From assembly GCF_004421185.1 (NCBI RefSeq), contig NZ_LXQB01000011.1:1-64000 (forward strand): 64,000 nt of DNA. Direction: 5' to 3'. The stretch comes from Methylacidiphilum sp. Yel. GTDB taxonomy: Bacteria > Verrucomicrobiota > Verrucomicrobiia > Methylacidiphilales > Methylacidiphilaceae. The notes under the pieces are model-generated. The model searched no databases. It saw only the letters and a list, made by a program, of their open reading frames with translations, and had not been told where the DNA came from. Shown piece after piece: positions 1-12,273 of this stretch. Position 1 is the stretch's first letter; every line of letters begins with the position of its first letter. The translations under genes and the position numbers were made by a program.

Positions 1-76
1 TTTTATTGGATTTCAATTGTTCTTTTCTGTTCATACATAATTATACTACACATAGCTATAATTTATCGCCTTATAT

Positions 77-97
77 CCCCATGCCTGAAGGCAGGGG
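77..97 (+). mobile_element. IS200/IS605-type subterminal hairpin (element end)
   Basis: Imperfect palindrome: CCCC, an unpaired A, TGCC, a TGAA loop, GGCA, GGGG. The same architecture flanks the decayed IS200/IS605 element at 25223-26671 and the tnpB relic near 60.1-60.6 kb, always with the bulged A in the 5' arm of the + strand. This is how TnpA-recognised ends look. The cmr2 remnant starts just to the right (about 105-110), so the element probably lies to the left and mostly outside the window. Positions 1-76 show no gene. Confidence 0.6.
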
Positions 98-99
98 CA

Positions 100-785
100 T
101 TACGGCGATGGATGGTAAAAGAGGATCCAGCTGCCCATCCTGAGGTTCTGTGTGCGCCGCGCTGCCGCAATGAACTCTTGCACAGGACCGAGGAAGAAGA
201 CCAGAAAGGCCGGATTCGGTAGCGCATCGGCAATGGCTGTCGAAATAGAGAGGTGCTGCTCCAAGGGATGGTCTGGTTGTCGAGTATCCGCGGGAAGCAC
301 ATGTATCCACATCTTCAGGCTCGTCTTTTTCGCAAGCTCCTCGTATAAAAGCCGCCAAATGTGGAAGTACAGGCGTTTCTCTTTGTCTGATTGGGCCGCT
401 AGCTGATTCACCAAGAGCTGGAGAATGTGCTGGCCTGCTTTTTCCTGCACTTCCTCATCCAGTTGCTGCAGATTTTGAGTGGGTAGTGACACGGGTTGAG
501 CTTGGGCCTCTGCCGATAGGGGATGAGTGAGGGTGGGAGTCACCCGGTCCCAGTAGGCCTCGGTCTTCTCAGGGAAATTCACCCGGTCAGCGGGCGAACG
601 ATAAGGTCGGTCTTCGTCGCCAGGTTTTTTTCTTCATCAGCATTGGCCGGACGCCCCAACACAATCTGCTGTAATGCTTCGGCAAGCTGGACATGGGGAG
701 TATGAAACACCGACCGCAAGACCAGTGCCTTCCCCGGCGGGTCATGCAGAAAGGCGACGATTTTACGCGTCCACTTGGTTACCAT
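100..785 (-). pseudogene. cmr2: Cmr2/Cas10 (type III-B CRISPR effector), truncated and frameshifted
   Basis: This is the N-terminal part of the large Cmr complex subunit. The first reading frame (785-579) begins with the family's HD-region start, KIVAFLHDPPGKAL. A frameshift near 595 moves the protein into a second frame (582-100). That frame carries ADRVNFPEK and then GPVQEFIAAARRTQNLRMGS, the start of the Cas10 palm-like region. Homology stops near 108, where the IS-type hairpin begins, so most of the roughly 800-1000 residue protein, including the GGDD region, is missing from the window. It follows the cmr1 remnant with a 7-base overlap, as in an intact cmr operon. Its G+C is visibly higher than the chromosome around it. 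Not functional. Confidence 0.75.
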
Positions 786-1129
786 CCCGTTACCTCCATC
801 ACAGGGCGAAATTCTTCCTTAGAACTAACTTCTTGGATGAAGTCATCAATCAAGGACAGATCCGGATAGACGGGCGGTTCTTGTCGCTCCAGCTTAAGCT
901 TTTCGTGTTCTTCCAAAAGCTGAGCTTGGAAGAATGCCAGGACTAATGCATATTTCCTATTAGATAGACGGGTCATATGGATAAAGAGGAGAGAAGCCCG
1001 GCGATGATGACGCTCTCCTACCGAGGTCACTTTGGCTCCATTACGTAAGAACACAATGGGCAATCCAAATGCCGCCCGCTCAACCGGCTGACGCCGCTTC
1101 CGGAACTGTTGGATCTGCTGGCCTGTCAA
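779..1129 (-). pseudogene. cmr1: Cmr1 (type III-B RAMP protein), C-terminal fragment
   Basis: The 116 readable residues contain ERAAFGLPIVFLRNG followed by RRASLLFIHMTRLSN, resembling the C-terminal half of Cmr1, the RAMP subunit that caps the Cmr complex. The N-terminal half is missing: upstream sequence becomes, within a few bases of 1130, the opposite-strand tail of a serine recombinase. The apparent start codon is therefore only the first methionine after the break. The stop overlaps the cmr2 start, so the pair keeps its original order. The Cmr1 assignment rests on this context and on the GLP motif, and another RAMP protein is possible. Confidence 0.6.
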
Positions 1130-1777
1130 ACATAACTACATCCTAAACGGTGGGCTTCTCTGGTGCGGAAAGTGCGGGAACGAGATGGAAGGGCGCTCTG
1201 GAACCGGGGCCAGGGGTGTGAGGTATTATTACTACACTTGCAAGAACAAAGAATGCAAGTTCAAGCTGCCTGCAGATGAAATCGAGGGAGTTATCCTAAC
1301 AAGAATTAGAGAGCTCTCCACCAAAAAAGACATCATGGAGAGCATCATTAGCTCCACCAACGAAAAATTGCCGAAGGAACTCCTGGAGTTGAAAGAGCAA
1401 AAAACACTCCTCCAGAAGGAGCTTACAGAAACAAGAATTTTGCCGATGGCATTATGAATAAGTGGGCATCCCTGGCAAGCGAGGACAGCAGTCTTTTCCT
1501 CAAAGAGAAACTGGATCAGTTAGGCAAAAGAAGAAAGGAGATTGAAACTGGCATCCAGGCGTTAGAAGCGACGATCAAGGAAATAGAAAAGAAGTCCGCC
1601 ACTCAAGAATTAGTGATGCCTGCCTTGAATAAATTTCCGGATGTCTTTGAGCACACCCAGCCTTATCAACAGAAAGAACTCTTGAGACTTGTCTTCCATA
1701 AGACCATCCTTACCCCAGACAGCATAAAATTAGCCCTATTCGGGTCCACCAGAAATAGGACTACTTTCTTTATGTGA
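1130..1777 (+). pseudogene. Large serine recombinase, C-terminal fragment with frameshift
   Basis: Reading upstream of the first ATG at 1185 gives NYILNGGLLWCGKCGNEMEG, followed by a second cysteine pair in CKNKEC. This is the zinc-ribbon domain of large serine recombinases. A coiled-coil stretch (KELLELKEQKTLLQKEL) follows. Near 1430-1455 the frame shifts into a second segment, which runs to a stop at 1775-1777 and has the usual helical tail of these proteins. The resolvase catalytic domain and most of the recombinase domain are absent. The fragment abuts the cmr1 remnant on one side and lies about 30 bp from the 3' end of tRNA-Gln on the other. It is a relic of an integrated element. Confidence 0.75.
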
Positions 1778-1805
1778 ATCTGAGATACGCTCTCAGACAC
1801 CAATC

Positions 1806-1879
1806 TGGCTGCCCGGCATGGACTCGAACCATGACTAAAGGCTCCAAAGACCTCTGTGCTACCATTACACCACCGGGCA
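1806..1879 (-). tRNA. tRNA-Gln (anticodon TTG)
   Basis: Reading the minus strand gives a 7-bp acceptor stem TGCCCGG/CCGGGCA, a D arm with GGTA, an anticodon loop CTTTGGA (anticodon TTG), a TTCGA T loop and an encoded CCA at 1806-1808. It lies between the serine-recombinase relic and isocitrate dehydrogenase. The recombinase relic ends about 30 bp from the tRNA 3' end. Confidence 0.93.
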
Positions 1880-1917
1880 ATACAGCTCTATTTTTCTCTA
1901 CGAGCCTGGTTGCTTCT

Positions 1918-3363
1918 TTATTCTCCTTGGCTACGAGAATACCCCTCCATCCCATTAAAAGTATACAATAACTCTGTTTTAGTGAATTCCAATCCGATTT
2001 TCTGGATTCGATCCAAAAGTCTAACAACATCACCATGAGAAATGGTTGAATTGTTTTCTTTATTTTTAATAAAACGGCATTGATAGGGACCAGCCAGCAA
2101 AGCTTCCTCAAAGCAAGCAGGCCATACTGACATTCCTCTATTTGCAATCGATTCCAAAATAAATGGATCAGAACAGCCTCTTAAATGGTCCGCTAATTGA
2201 GCAGGATGAAGAGGATATTCAACAAAAACATCTACTCCAACTAGCTCTTTCCTCTCTTGAGGGAGAACAATAGAAAAATTTGTTTTAGGATTTTCTTTAA
2301 ATTTAGTGGAACAAAAAGGTTTTAAAACCTCCGGTTCTTTCCCTAAATTTTGGATAATTTGATCGGAAAATTCTTTTGTGCCAACTTTTTTTCTACTAAC
2401 CCCTTCTCTAAAAATGTCATAGGTATGAATTCCTTCTTCAATCGTCCGAAGCCATGCATTGTATACCCTATCGGCAACAGAATTTTGTCCAATATGGACA
2501 AGCATTTGAACAGCAGCTAAAAGAAGACCTGAAGGATTTGCTACATTCTGTCCAGCTCTCCTCGGTGCAGAACCATGTATAGCTTCAAACATAGAATATC
2601 GCATTCCTATATTGGCAGAGGAACCCAGACCAACAGAACCAGCAATCTGAACAGCTACATCTGAAAGAATGTCTCCGTAGAGATTAGCAAGGACGATAAC
2701 ATCAAAGGATTCTGGGCTATCAGCAAGTTTAGCCGAGCCAATATCAATGATCCAATGTTCCTTTTCGATCTCGGGATATTCTTTCCCCACCCTTTCGAAC
2801 ACCTTATGAAACATGCCATCGGTTATCTTTAATATATTATCCTTTGTAAAACAGCTTACTTTCTTTCTCCCAAAACAACGGGCATATTCAAAAGCATAAC
2901 GAATAATTCGTTCTGTTCCTTGAAAAGACAAAATCTTCAGCGCCTGATACGAATCGAGACTTTGTCTGTGTTCTATTCCACTATAAAGATCCTCTTCGTT
3001 TTCTCGAATGATTACTAAGTCAAGCTTAGGATGTTTTGTAAATACAAAGGGATGATAAGCAATGCAAGGCCGTACATTTGCAAAAAGTCCTAAGGCTTTT
3101 CTAAAAGTAACATTTAAGCTCTTAAAGCCTCCTCCCTGAGGAGTTGTAATGGGTGCCTTTAAAAAAACTTTTGTTCGTTTAAGGCTTTCCCAAGCTGCAG
3201 GATCAATTCCGGTGGGATTCCCTTGCATATAAATTTTTTGACCGATCTCAATGGTCTCGATTTCTAGCTCAGCCCCAGCCGCTAAAATCACTTTTAATGT
3301 GGCTTCCATAATTTCGGGGCCAATTCCATCTCCATAAGCTACAGTGATTGGTACTTTTTTCAT
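1918..3363 (-). CDS. icd: Isocitrate dehydrogenase, Thermus-type with C-terminal extension
   Basis: 481 residues of the isocitrate/isopropylmalate dehydrogenase family, converting isocitrate to 2-oxoglutarate and CO2. The N-terminus (VPITVAYGDGIGPEI) is the family signature. SLNVTFRKALGLFANVRP near residue 85 is the substrate loop, ENEEDLYSGIEHRQ follows, and NLYGDILSD around 230 carries metal-binding aspartates. HGSAPRRAGQNVANPSG begins the cofactor-binding loop. The protein is about 130 residues longer than the catalytic core. The extra C-terminal domain (VGVDVFVEYPLHPAQLADHL onward) resembles the tail of the roughly 500-residue Thermus enzyme. Cofactor choice cannot be read with certainty. 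Its product competes with isocitrate lyase (55571-56791) for isocitrate. Confidence 0.88.
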   Translation of the reverse strand: MKKVPITVAYGDGIGPEIMEATLKVILAAGAELEIETIEIGQKIYMQGNPTGIDPAAWESLKRTKVFLKAPITTPQGGGFKSLNVTFRKALGLFANVRPCIAYHPFVFTKHPKLDLVIIRENEEDLYSGIEHRQSLDSYQALKILSFQGTERIIRYAFEYARCFGRKKVSCFTKDNILKITDGMFHKVFERVGKEYPEIEKEHWIIDIGSAKLADSPESFDVIVLANLYGDILSDVAVQIAGSVGLGSSANIGMRYSMFEAIHGSAPRRAGQNVANPSGLLLAAVQMLVHIGQNSVADRVYNAWLRTIEEGIHTYDIFREGVSRKKVGTKEFSDQIIQNLGKEPEVLKPFCSTKFKENPKTNFSIVLPQERKELVGVDVFVEYPLHPAQLADHLRGCSDPFILESIANRGMSVWPACFEEALLAGPYQCRFIKNKENNSTISHGDVVRLLDRIQKIGLEFTKTELLYTFNGMEGYSRSQGE

Positions 3364-3428
3364 TTTTTGTAGAATTTGTTAAATTAATTAATTTATTTTA
3401 TTTTTTTATCCTTATTAAATGCCACATG

Positions 3429-3917
3429 TCAATTAGCTAGATACTTAATTACCCACCATCGAGATTGTCCACCCGTTGCAGAAGAGAGACCGACTAAAAC
3501 AGGAGCAGCAATAAAAAAACCAGGACCTGTCGCTGCAGTTGCCCCATAAGCTCCTGCAACCCATATAGCTTGTCCAGCAGCCGAGCCTAATGCAGCAGTT
3601 GCACCACCTGGCAGTATCCCATAAGCCTGATATTCCAATAAGCCATCCGCCCCCATTTTTTTTGCTTTTTTAGTAATATCTTTCAGTAAAGAGGATTTTA
3701 TTAATCCACTTCTTCTATCATGAATAATCCCAATAATTTTATATGGGCGAGGAGGTAATCCATCATACCAAATGTCTATTCCATTAATTTTCTGAACTGA
3801 AGCTCCTTTCCCTTTTTGTCTTCCTCCTCCTTCATAAGGTATATAATTTGTTGAGGAACAAGCCCAGAGCCACAAAAGCAAAAAAACCATTAGTGTTTTT
3901 TTTACAAGGCTCTTCAT
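3429..3917 (-). CDS. Putative lipoprotein, paralogue of its upstream neighbour
   Basis: 162 residues of unknown function. The N-terminus has a positive start, a hydrophobic stretch and a lipobox ending in cysteine (LLWLWAC, Cys20), so it is probably a lipoprotein. The mature part has a conserved core shared with the next gene: NGIDIWYDGLPPRPYKIIG, then HDRRSG, KKAKKMGADG and EYQAYG. A Gly/Ala-rich segment follows, and the end reads GGQSRWWVIKYL. The neighbour at 3945-4472 has the same order of motifs, so the two are a tandem duplication. I do not recognise a named family. The core looks like a compact folded domain followed by a low-complexity, possibly membrane-associated tail. Confidence 0.75.
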   Translation of the reverse strand: MKSLVKKTLMVFLLLWLWACSSTNYIPYEGGGRQKGKGASVQKINGIDIWYDGLPPRPYKIIGIIHDRRSGLIKSSLLKDITKKAKKMGADGLLEYQAYGILPGGATAALGSAAGQAIWVAGAYGATAATGPGFFIAAPVLVGLSSATGGQSRWWVIKYLAN

Positions 3918-3944
3918 ACAATCATTAGGAATTAGGATGTTTTT

Positions 3945-4472
3945 TTATCCTTTCTTTTTTTTCTCATTCTGAGAATGAACATATTTAAATACCCACCAGC
4001 GGGACTGTCCACTTTGCGCTCCAGAAAGTCCAGCAGATGCAGGTCCAGCATAGGGCAACCAACTTCCCATAGTAGACCCATAAGATTGAGGAAAATACAT
4101 TGCATTGGTTCCAAAACCAGCAGCGGCGGCCGCTAATTGATTAGCTGCTACTGCATAAGCTTGATATTCGATAACACCATCAGCACCAATTTTCTTTGCT
4201 TTTTTCACTATATCTTTAATCAATCCAGAAGAAAAAAAACCGCTTCTTTCGTCATGAATCACCCCAATAATCTTATATTTATGGAGTGGAAGTCCATCAG
4301 ACCAAACTTCTATTCCATTAACAATCCTTTTGCCTCCTCCTTTTCCTTCCTGAATGCCATCTCCATGGTATGGAAAATAATTTGTATGAACACAGCCACA
4401 AAAATAAAGAAAAACTCCAGCTATCCCCATTATTTTTGTAAGTAGAAGAAAAGAACTTTTAAGAAAACTCAT
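3945..4472 (-). CDS. Putative lipoprotein, first copy of a tandem pair
   Basis: 175 residues with a signal sequence and a lipobox ending LYFCGC, followed by VHTNYFPYHGDG. It shares with the downstream gene the blocks NGIEVWSDGLP, YKIIGVIHDERSGF, KKAKKIGADG, EYQAYA and GQSRWWVFKY. The central Ala/Gly/Ser-rich stretch differs, which is where paralogues seem to have diverged. Only 27 bp separate it from the second copy, so they are probably co-transcribed. No function can be assigned. It lies about 130 bp downstream of the rRNA operon terminator, on the same strand. Confidence 0.75.
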   Translation of the reverse strand: MSFLKSSFLLLTKIMGIAGVFLYFCGCVHTNYFPYHGDGIQEGKGGGKRIVNGIEVWSDGLPLHKYKIIGVIHDERSGFFSSGLIKDIVKKAKKIGADGVIEYQAYAVAANQLAAAAAGFGTNAMYFPQSYGSTMGSWLPYAGPASAGLSGAQSGQSRWWVFKYVHSQNEKKKKG

Positions 4473-4602
4473 CGGTCTATTTAGTCAAGCTAAAATTCGA
4501 TATACCGGAAGACTCTTTGAATGAACCAGCTTTCTTTTTAACAATTAAACTCAGTCGATGAGTCAAAGTTATAAAATGAATGCAAAAAAACTCCAACACC
4601 AA

Positions 4603-4642
4603 TTAGAAAAAAAATCCCTTACTTTATTCAAGTAAGGGATTT
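4603..4642 (-). terminator. Rho-independent terminator of the rRNA operon
   Basis: A perfect 13-bp stem (4612-4624 with 4630-4642) and a 5-nt loop lie just after the 5S gene. On the minus strand the stem is followed by an uninterrupted T run, the classic intrinsic-terminator form. Confidence 0.92.
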
Positions 4643-4647
4643 CATCT

Positions 4648-4761
4648 CTGGCAACGCCCTACTCTCACGTACCCTATCGGTACACTACCATCGGCGAAGA
4701 CATGTTTCACTTCCGTGTTCGGGATGGGAACGGGTGGTTCCATGTCTCTATGGTCACCAGA
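4648..4761 (-). rRNA. rrf: 5S ribosomal RNA
   Basis: The minus strand reads GGTGACCATAGAGACATGG at the 5' side, then the conserved CCCATCCCGAACACGGAAGT block, and ends with GTAGGGCGTTGCCAG. The ends pair as in 5S helix I. It is the last gene of the operon, about 80 bp after 23S and just before the terminator. End positions are good to a few bases. Confidence 0.93.
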
Positions 4762-4804
4762 CCTCTTCCTTTATACACAAAGGAAGAGGTCTAATGACCA
4801 TTTC

Positions 4805-4844
4805 GTTCTTTGAAAACTGCAGGTTAATTGAGAATAAAAGACCT

Positions 4845-4854
<10 letters not shown>
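4805..4854 (-). repeat. 3' arm of the 23S precursor processing stem
   Basis: The + strand GTTCTTTGAAAACTGCAGG here is an inverted copy of 7744-7762 on the other side of 23S, and the match continues through ATTGAGA-TAAAA. In the transcript the two arms would fold into the long helix that RNase III cuts to release pre-23S. Confidence 0.8.
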
Positions 4855-7710
<2,856 letters not shown>

Positions 7711-7716
7711 TTTAAG

Positions 7717-7762
7717 TACTCTTAAATGTTTTACTCTCAATCACCTGCAGTTTTCAAAGAAC
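7717..7762 (-). repeat. 5' arm of the 23S processing stem, with boxA-like sequence
   Basis: Inverted partner of 4805-4854. On the minus strand it contains GTTCTTTGAAAACTGCAGG. The GTTCTTTGAAAAC part also resembles the boxA antitermination element and is echoed in the 16S leader at 10075-10088. Confidence 0.75.
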
Positions 7763-7851
7763 ATATAGCCTTTTAAAACGCATCCTCTACCCCAATCATT
7801 AGAAAAACTTTGTCAGGAAAATCGGAATGCCTTTCTTTATCAATAACCATC

Positions 7852-7925
7852 TGGGCCTGACTGGGCTCGAACCAGTGACCCTGCGCTTATCAAGCGCATG
7901 CTCTGACCAACTGAGCTACAGGCCC
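7852..7925 (-). tRNA. tRNA-Ile (anticodon GAT)
   Basis: Minus-strand cloverleaf with acceptor GGGCCTG/CAGGCCC, D arm TAGCTCAGTTGG, anticodon loop CTTGATAA (GAT) and T loop TTCGAGC. CCA is not encoded. Position in the 16S-23S spacer is typical. Confidence 0.95.
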
Positions 7926-7959
7926 AATGCAGTCCCGACGTTTTGGGCCAACCGCATGC

Positions 7960-8035
7960 TGGTGGAGGCAAGGGGATTCGAACCCCTGACCTACAGCTTG
8001 CAAAGCTGCCGCTCTCCCAGCTGAGCTATGCCCCC
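7960..8035 (-). tRNA. tRNA-Ala (anticodon TGC)
   Basis: Minus-strand cloverleaf starting GGGGGCATAGCTCAGCTGGG, with anticodon loop TTTGCAA (TGC), a TTCGAAT T loop and an encoded CCA at 7960-7962. It is the first of the two spacer tRNAs. The 405 bp between it and 16S hold no gene, only the 16S processing stem at 8293-8334. Confidence 0.95.
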
Positions 8036-8292
8036 GATAACCTATCTGTAGGATTATCGTTTCGTTACTCCTTTTCCAAAGCATGCCATTGTGATCCATT
8101 CCGCTTTACCTAACAAAGTATTTTGTCGTTGCCTTTCTCTATCCCTCAGAAATGCCTATCCTTTGAGTATGAGATACACAACAACAAAATCATCTCACTA
8201 AGCTCAACATGGACCTTCTTCGCTTCTACTGAAACTGGATACTATTCTTAGCTGTTGGTTTTTGCTTTAAAAGGCTATGGTCGCCAGTTCAA

Positions 8293-8334
8293 CAGAACTG
8301 AGTTGTGCAGAATCCTTATTATAAGGTTGCAGTA
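8293..8334 (-). repeat. 3' arm of the 16S precursor processing stem
   Basis: The + strand GAGTTGTGCAGAATCCTTAT, followed by TAAGGTTGCAGTA, is nearly the reverse complement of 10014-10057 upstream of 16S. The arms would pair across the 16S gene to give the RNase III substrate. Confidence 0.8.
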
Positions 8335-8433
8335 TCATTTTTTTTACTCGCCTCCAATCTATGATTGCAAGGCAAGTAATCGACCTAAGCAACGAATATT
8401 TTCGGAATCTTACCGAATACTTTCGCTGCTTTA

Positions 8434-9967
<1,534 letters not shown>

Positions 9968-10013
9968 GAAAGATTCTTGGCTTAATGCTCTAAATTTTAG
10001 AGCAGGCCACAAA

Positions 10014-10057
10014 ACTACTGCAAAACCTTACATAAGGTTCTGCACAACTCAATCCTG
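10014..10057 (-). repeat. 5' arm of the 16S precursor processing stem
   Basis: Partner of 8293-8334. On the minus strand it reads GATTGAGTTGTGCAGAACC followed by TTATGTAAGGTTTTGCAGTA, a long imperfect helix across the 16S gene. Confidence 0.8.
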
Positions 10058-10074
10058 TTTTTAGGCGACCTAAA

Positions 10075-10088
10075 GTTATCAAAGAACA
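10075..10088 (-). promoter_or_regulatory. boxA-like antitermination element in the rRNA leader
   Basis: The minus strand reads TGTTCTTTGATAAC between the promoter and the 16S processing stem. This resembles the boxA consensus (TGCTCTTTAACA-type) and the GTTCTTTGAAAAC copy in the spacer ahead of 23S (7750-7762). It would bind NusB/S10 if functional, and the assignment is by similarity and position only. Confidence 0.5.
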
Positions 10089-10123
10089 ATTTTTTTATTA
10101 TTTTGCTTTCTCGTAGGGAGTTT

Positions 10124-10151
10124 ATCCTATTCACTCTCCCATTTTAGTCAA
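10124..10151 (-). promoter_or_regulatory. Probable sigma-70 promoter of the rRNA operon
   Basis: On the minus strand TTGACT (10151-10146) and TAGGAT (10129-10124) are separated by 16 bp. A strongly A/T-rich block lies upstream (about 10152-10200), as in an UP element. It is about 160 bp upstream of mature 16S. This is the best promoter match in the 331-bp gap between 16S and the divergent gene at 10299. Confidence 0.55.
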
Positions 10152-10298
10152 TAGATTTTTTTACTATAAAAAAGAAAATTTATTTTTCATTTCAAATATA
10201 ATGCTTCCTTGAGTAATTTCAAATAGCCAAATAATCTTGTTATAAGATTGTTCTCTGTTATTATTCTTCATTCTTTCTAATTATAACGCATCCAACAA

Positions 10299-12047
10299 AT
10301 GGATTCCATCAATAGCCATTCTCATATAGAAAAAAACCAAACCCCACCCCCCTTCCATAGGACAAATCTTTTTTATCCTTCTAAACAATGGTTTTTTTTG
10401 CCACCTTTCTTCCTATTCTTCTTTGCCTTTGTTCTGCTTTCCTCCGGATCTTATTCGCTACCACTCATTGATCGGGACGAACCAAGATTTGCAGAGGCGG
10501 CAAGGGGAATGCTTCAAAAAAAAGATTTCATCGTTCCCTTCTTCAATGGGGAGTTCAGGCTGGATAAGCCACCATTAATTTATTGGTTGATGGCCTTCTT
10601 TTATCAATTGTTTGGAGTTAATGAATTCTCTGCTAGACTCCCTTCGATCCTGTCTGCTTCAATTTTAGCCACGATTCTCTATAGCATAAGCAATGGCTAT
10701 TGTTCTCCCATCCGATGGGTGGCACCTATAGGTTTTATTGTCTCCGTGCAGACCCTTATTCATGGTAGATTAGCTACCGCCGATATGGTCCTGGTGCTCT
10801 TTGGAACACTTTCTCAATGGGCATTTTTAAATCTACTTAAAAAGAAGTCGCCTTTGTGGTTTTTTATTTTTTGGATTTCTCTTGCCCTCGGTTTTCTTGC
10901 TAAAGGACCTATAATTTGGTTCATAGCCTTAATTACTTATTTGCTTCACCGGTTTGTTTTCTGGAGGAAACCTCTACCTATTGCCAATATTGCTCCAATT
11001 CCAGGTTCGCTGTTGTGCCTTGCAATCGTCAGTTGCTGGGCTATCCCAGCATTGATCGAAACAAAAGGGCTTTTTTTTAAAATAGGCATTGGAGAACACA
11101 TTATTCATAGAGGAATAGAAGCGTTTGATAATCGCCCGTTCATTCCTTTCTATTATTTTCTATCTTCTTTAGTAAGTCTCTATCCAAACTCCGCATTTTT
11201 TGTATTTTTTTTTGAAACCTTAAAGAAAAACTGGTCAATGGAGAATAGTTTTTTGCTTTCCTGGTTTCTGGCTCCTATTCTCATTTTTTCTTTCTATGCC
11301 ACAGAGCTTCCCCATTATATCATGCCAGGCTTTCCCGCTTACTTCTTGTTAATAGCCCAAGGCATTGGCGAAGCCAAACATACCAGATTTTCTTTTCTTT
11401 TTGCTCTCTTTTTTCTTGGATTATTTACAATCCTTGCTTTAAGCCTCATATTTTTTTGCCTTTACCAAGGATGGCCTCAAGGCACCTCCCTGAAGGATAT
11501 TCCAATACTTGGGGGTTTGGTCCTTCTTTTTTTATCCCTTTTTGGTTTCACACTCCTTTCGTGTATAAAAAATCGTTCCATCTCTATGCCTTTTGCCTTC
11601 ATTATGGCCCTGCTGGCTGCTTTGCTTGCTTCTTCCTTCTCTTTTTTATCCAAAGACTTACGGTTTCTTTCCCTCACCATAAGACTCTCTGCTATGTTTA
11701 AAAACATGCCCGCTACATCGATAAACTGTGCCTGGGGATATACAGAGCCAAGCTTAGTTTTCTATTCGAATAGAAATTGGAGATGGGATACAGCTTTGCC
11801 AACTTCTCCTAAACCACCCTTTTTTTTGATCCAATTGGAAGAAGAAACCTCCCTTGGAAAAGGACTAATGCAGTCCTTTGAAAAGACCAAGCAGCCTCAA
11901 AAAAAACAAGAAAAAGCAATTGCATCGCCCCCCCTTTCTTTACCCTCTGCATTGAAAAATCAAGATAACCTCGGAGAAGGAAAGATAGAAGGATTAAATC
12001 TTGGAAGAATGTCGTGGTCAAAAATTTTTTATCATTATCATTATTGA
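10299..12047 (+). CDS. ArnT/PMT-family membrane glycosyltransferase
   Basis: 582 residues, with many hydrophobic segments from residue 31 on. The first periplasmic loop carries DRDEPRFAEAARGM (residues 58-71), then LDKPPLIYWLMAFFYQLFGV and SARLPS. These are the hallmarks of ArnT-like GT-C transferases, which use a polyprenyl-phosphate-linked sugar and modify lipid A or other envelope acceptors. The acidic pair D60/E61 matches the catalytic region. The C-terminal 130 residues are more polar. Substrate and acceptor cannot be deduced. It stands alone, divergent from the rRNA operon and about 225 bp before the nirK operon, which has no obvious link to it. Confidence 0.82.
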   Translation: MDSINSHSHIEKNQTPPPFHRTNLFYPSKQWFFLPPFFLFFFAFVLLSSGSYSLPLIDRDEPRFAEAARGMLQKKDFIVPFFNGEFRLDKPPLIYWLMAFFYQLFGVNEFSARLPSILSASILATILYSISNGYCSPIRWVAPIGFIVSVQTLIHGRLATADMVLVLFGTLSQWAFLNLLKKKSPLWFFIFWISLALGFLAKGPIIWFIALITYLLHRFVFWRKPLPIANIAPIPGSLLCLAIVSCWAIPALIETKGLFFKIGIGEHIIHRGIEAFDNRPFIPFYYFLSSLVSLYPNSAFFVFFFETLKKNWSMENSFLLSWFLAPILIFSFYATELPHYIMPGFPAYFLLIAQGIGEAKHTRFSFLFALFFLGLFTILALSLIFFCLYQGWPQGTSLKDIPILGGLVLLFLSLFGFTLLSCIKNRSISMPFAFIMALLAALLASSFSFLSKDLRFLSLTIRLSAMFKNMPATSINCAWGYTEPSLVFYSNRNWRWDTALPTSPKPPFFLIQLEEETSLGKGLMQSFEKTKQPQKKQEKAIASPPLSLPSALKNQDNLGEGKIEGLNLGRMSWSKIFYHYHY

Positions 12048-12273
12048 ACCTAGAGTGTTTCCTTTGAGAGATTCATTAAAAATGCTTAAACATAGAGAAG
12101 AGCCAAATCAACCTTGAAGATTTGTCGCCCAGTAAGATTTTTTGTTTTTTTCTAAATTTCTAAAATAAATTAAAAAATATTTCTTTGCCCATCAACTATT
12201 AGAACCAAAAAGTAACTTTCATCCTAAATTGTGCCTACTTGTTTTTCCTCTTTAAAATGATTTCTATGTACCC

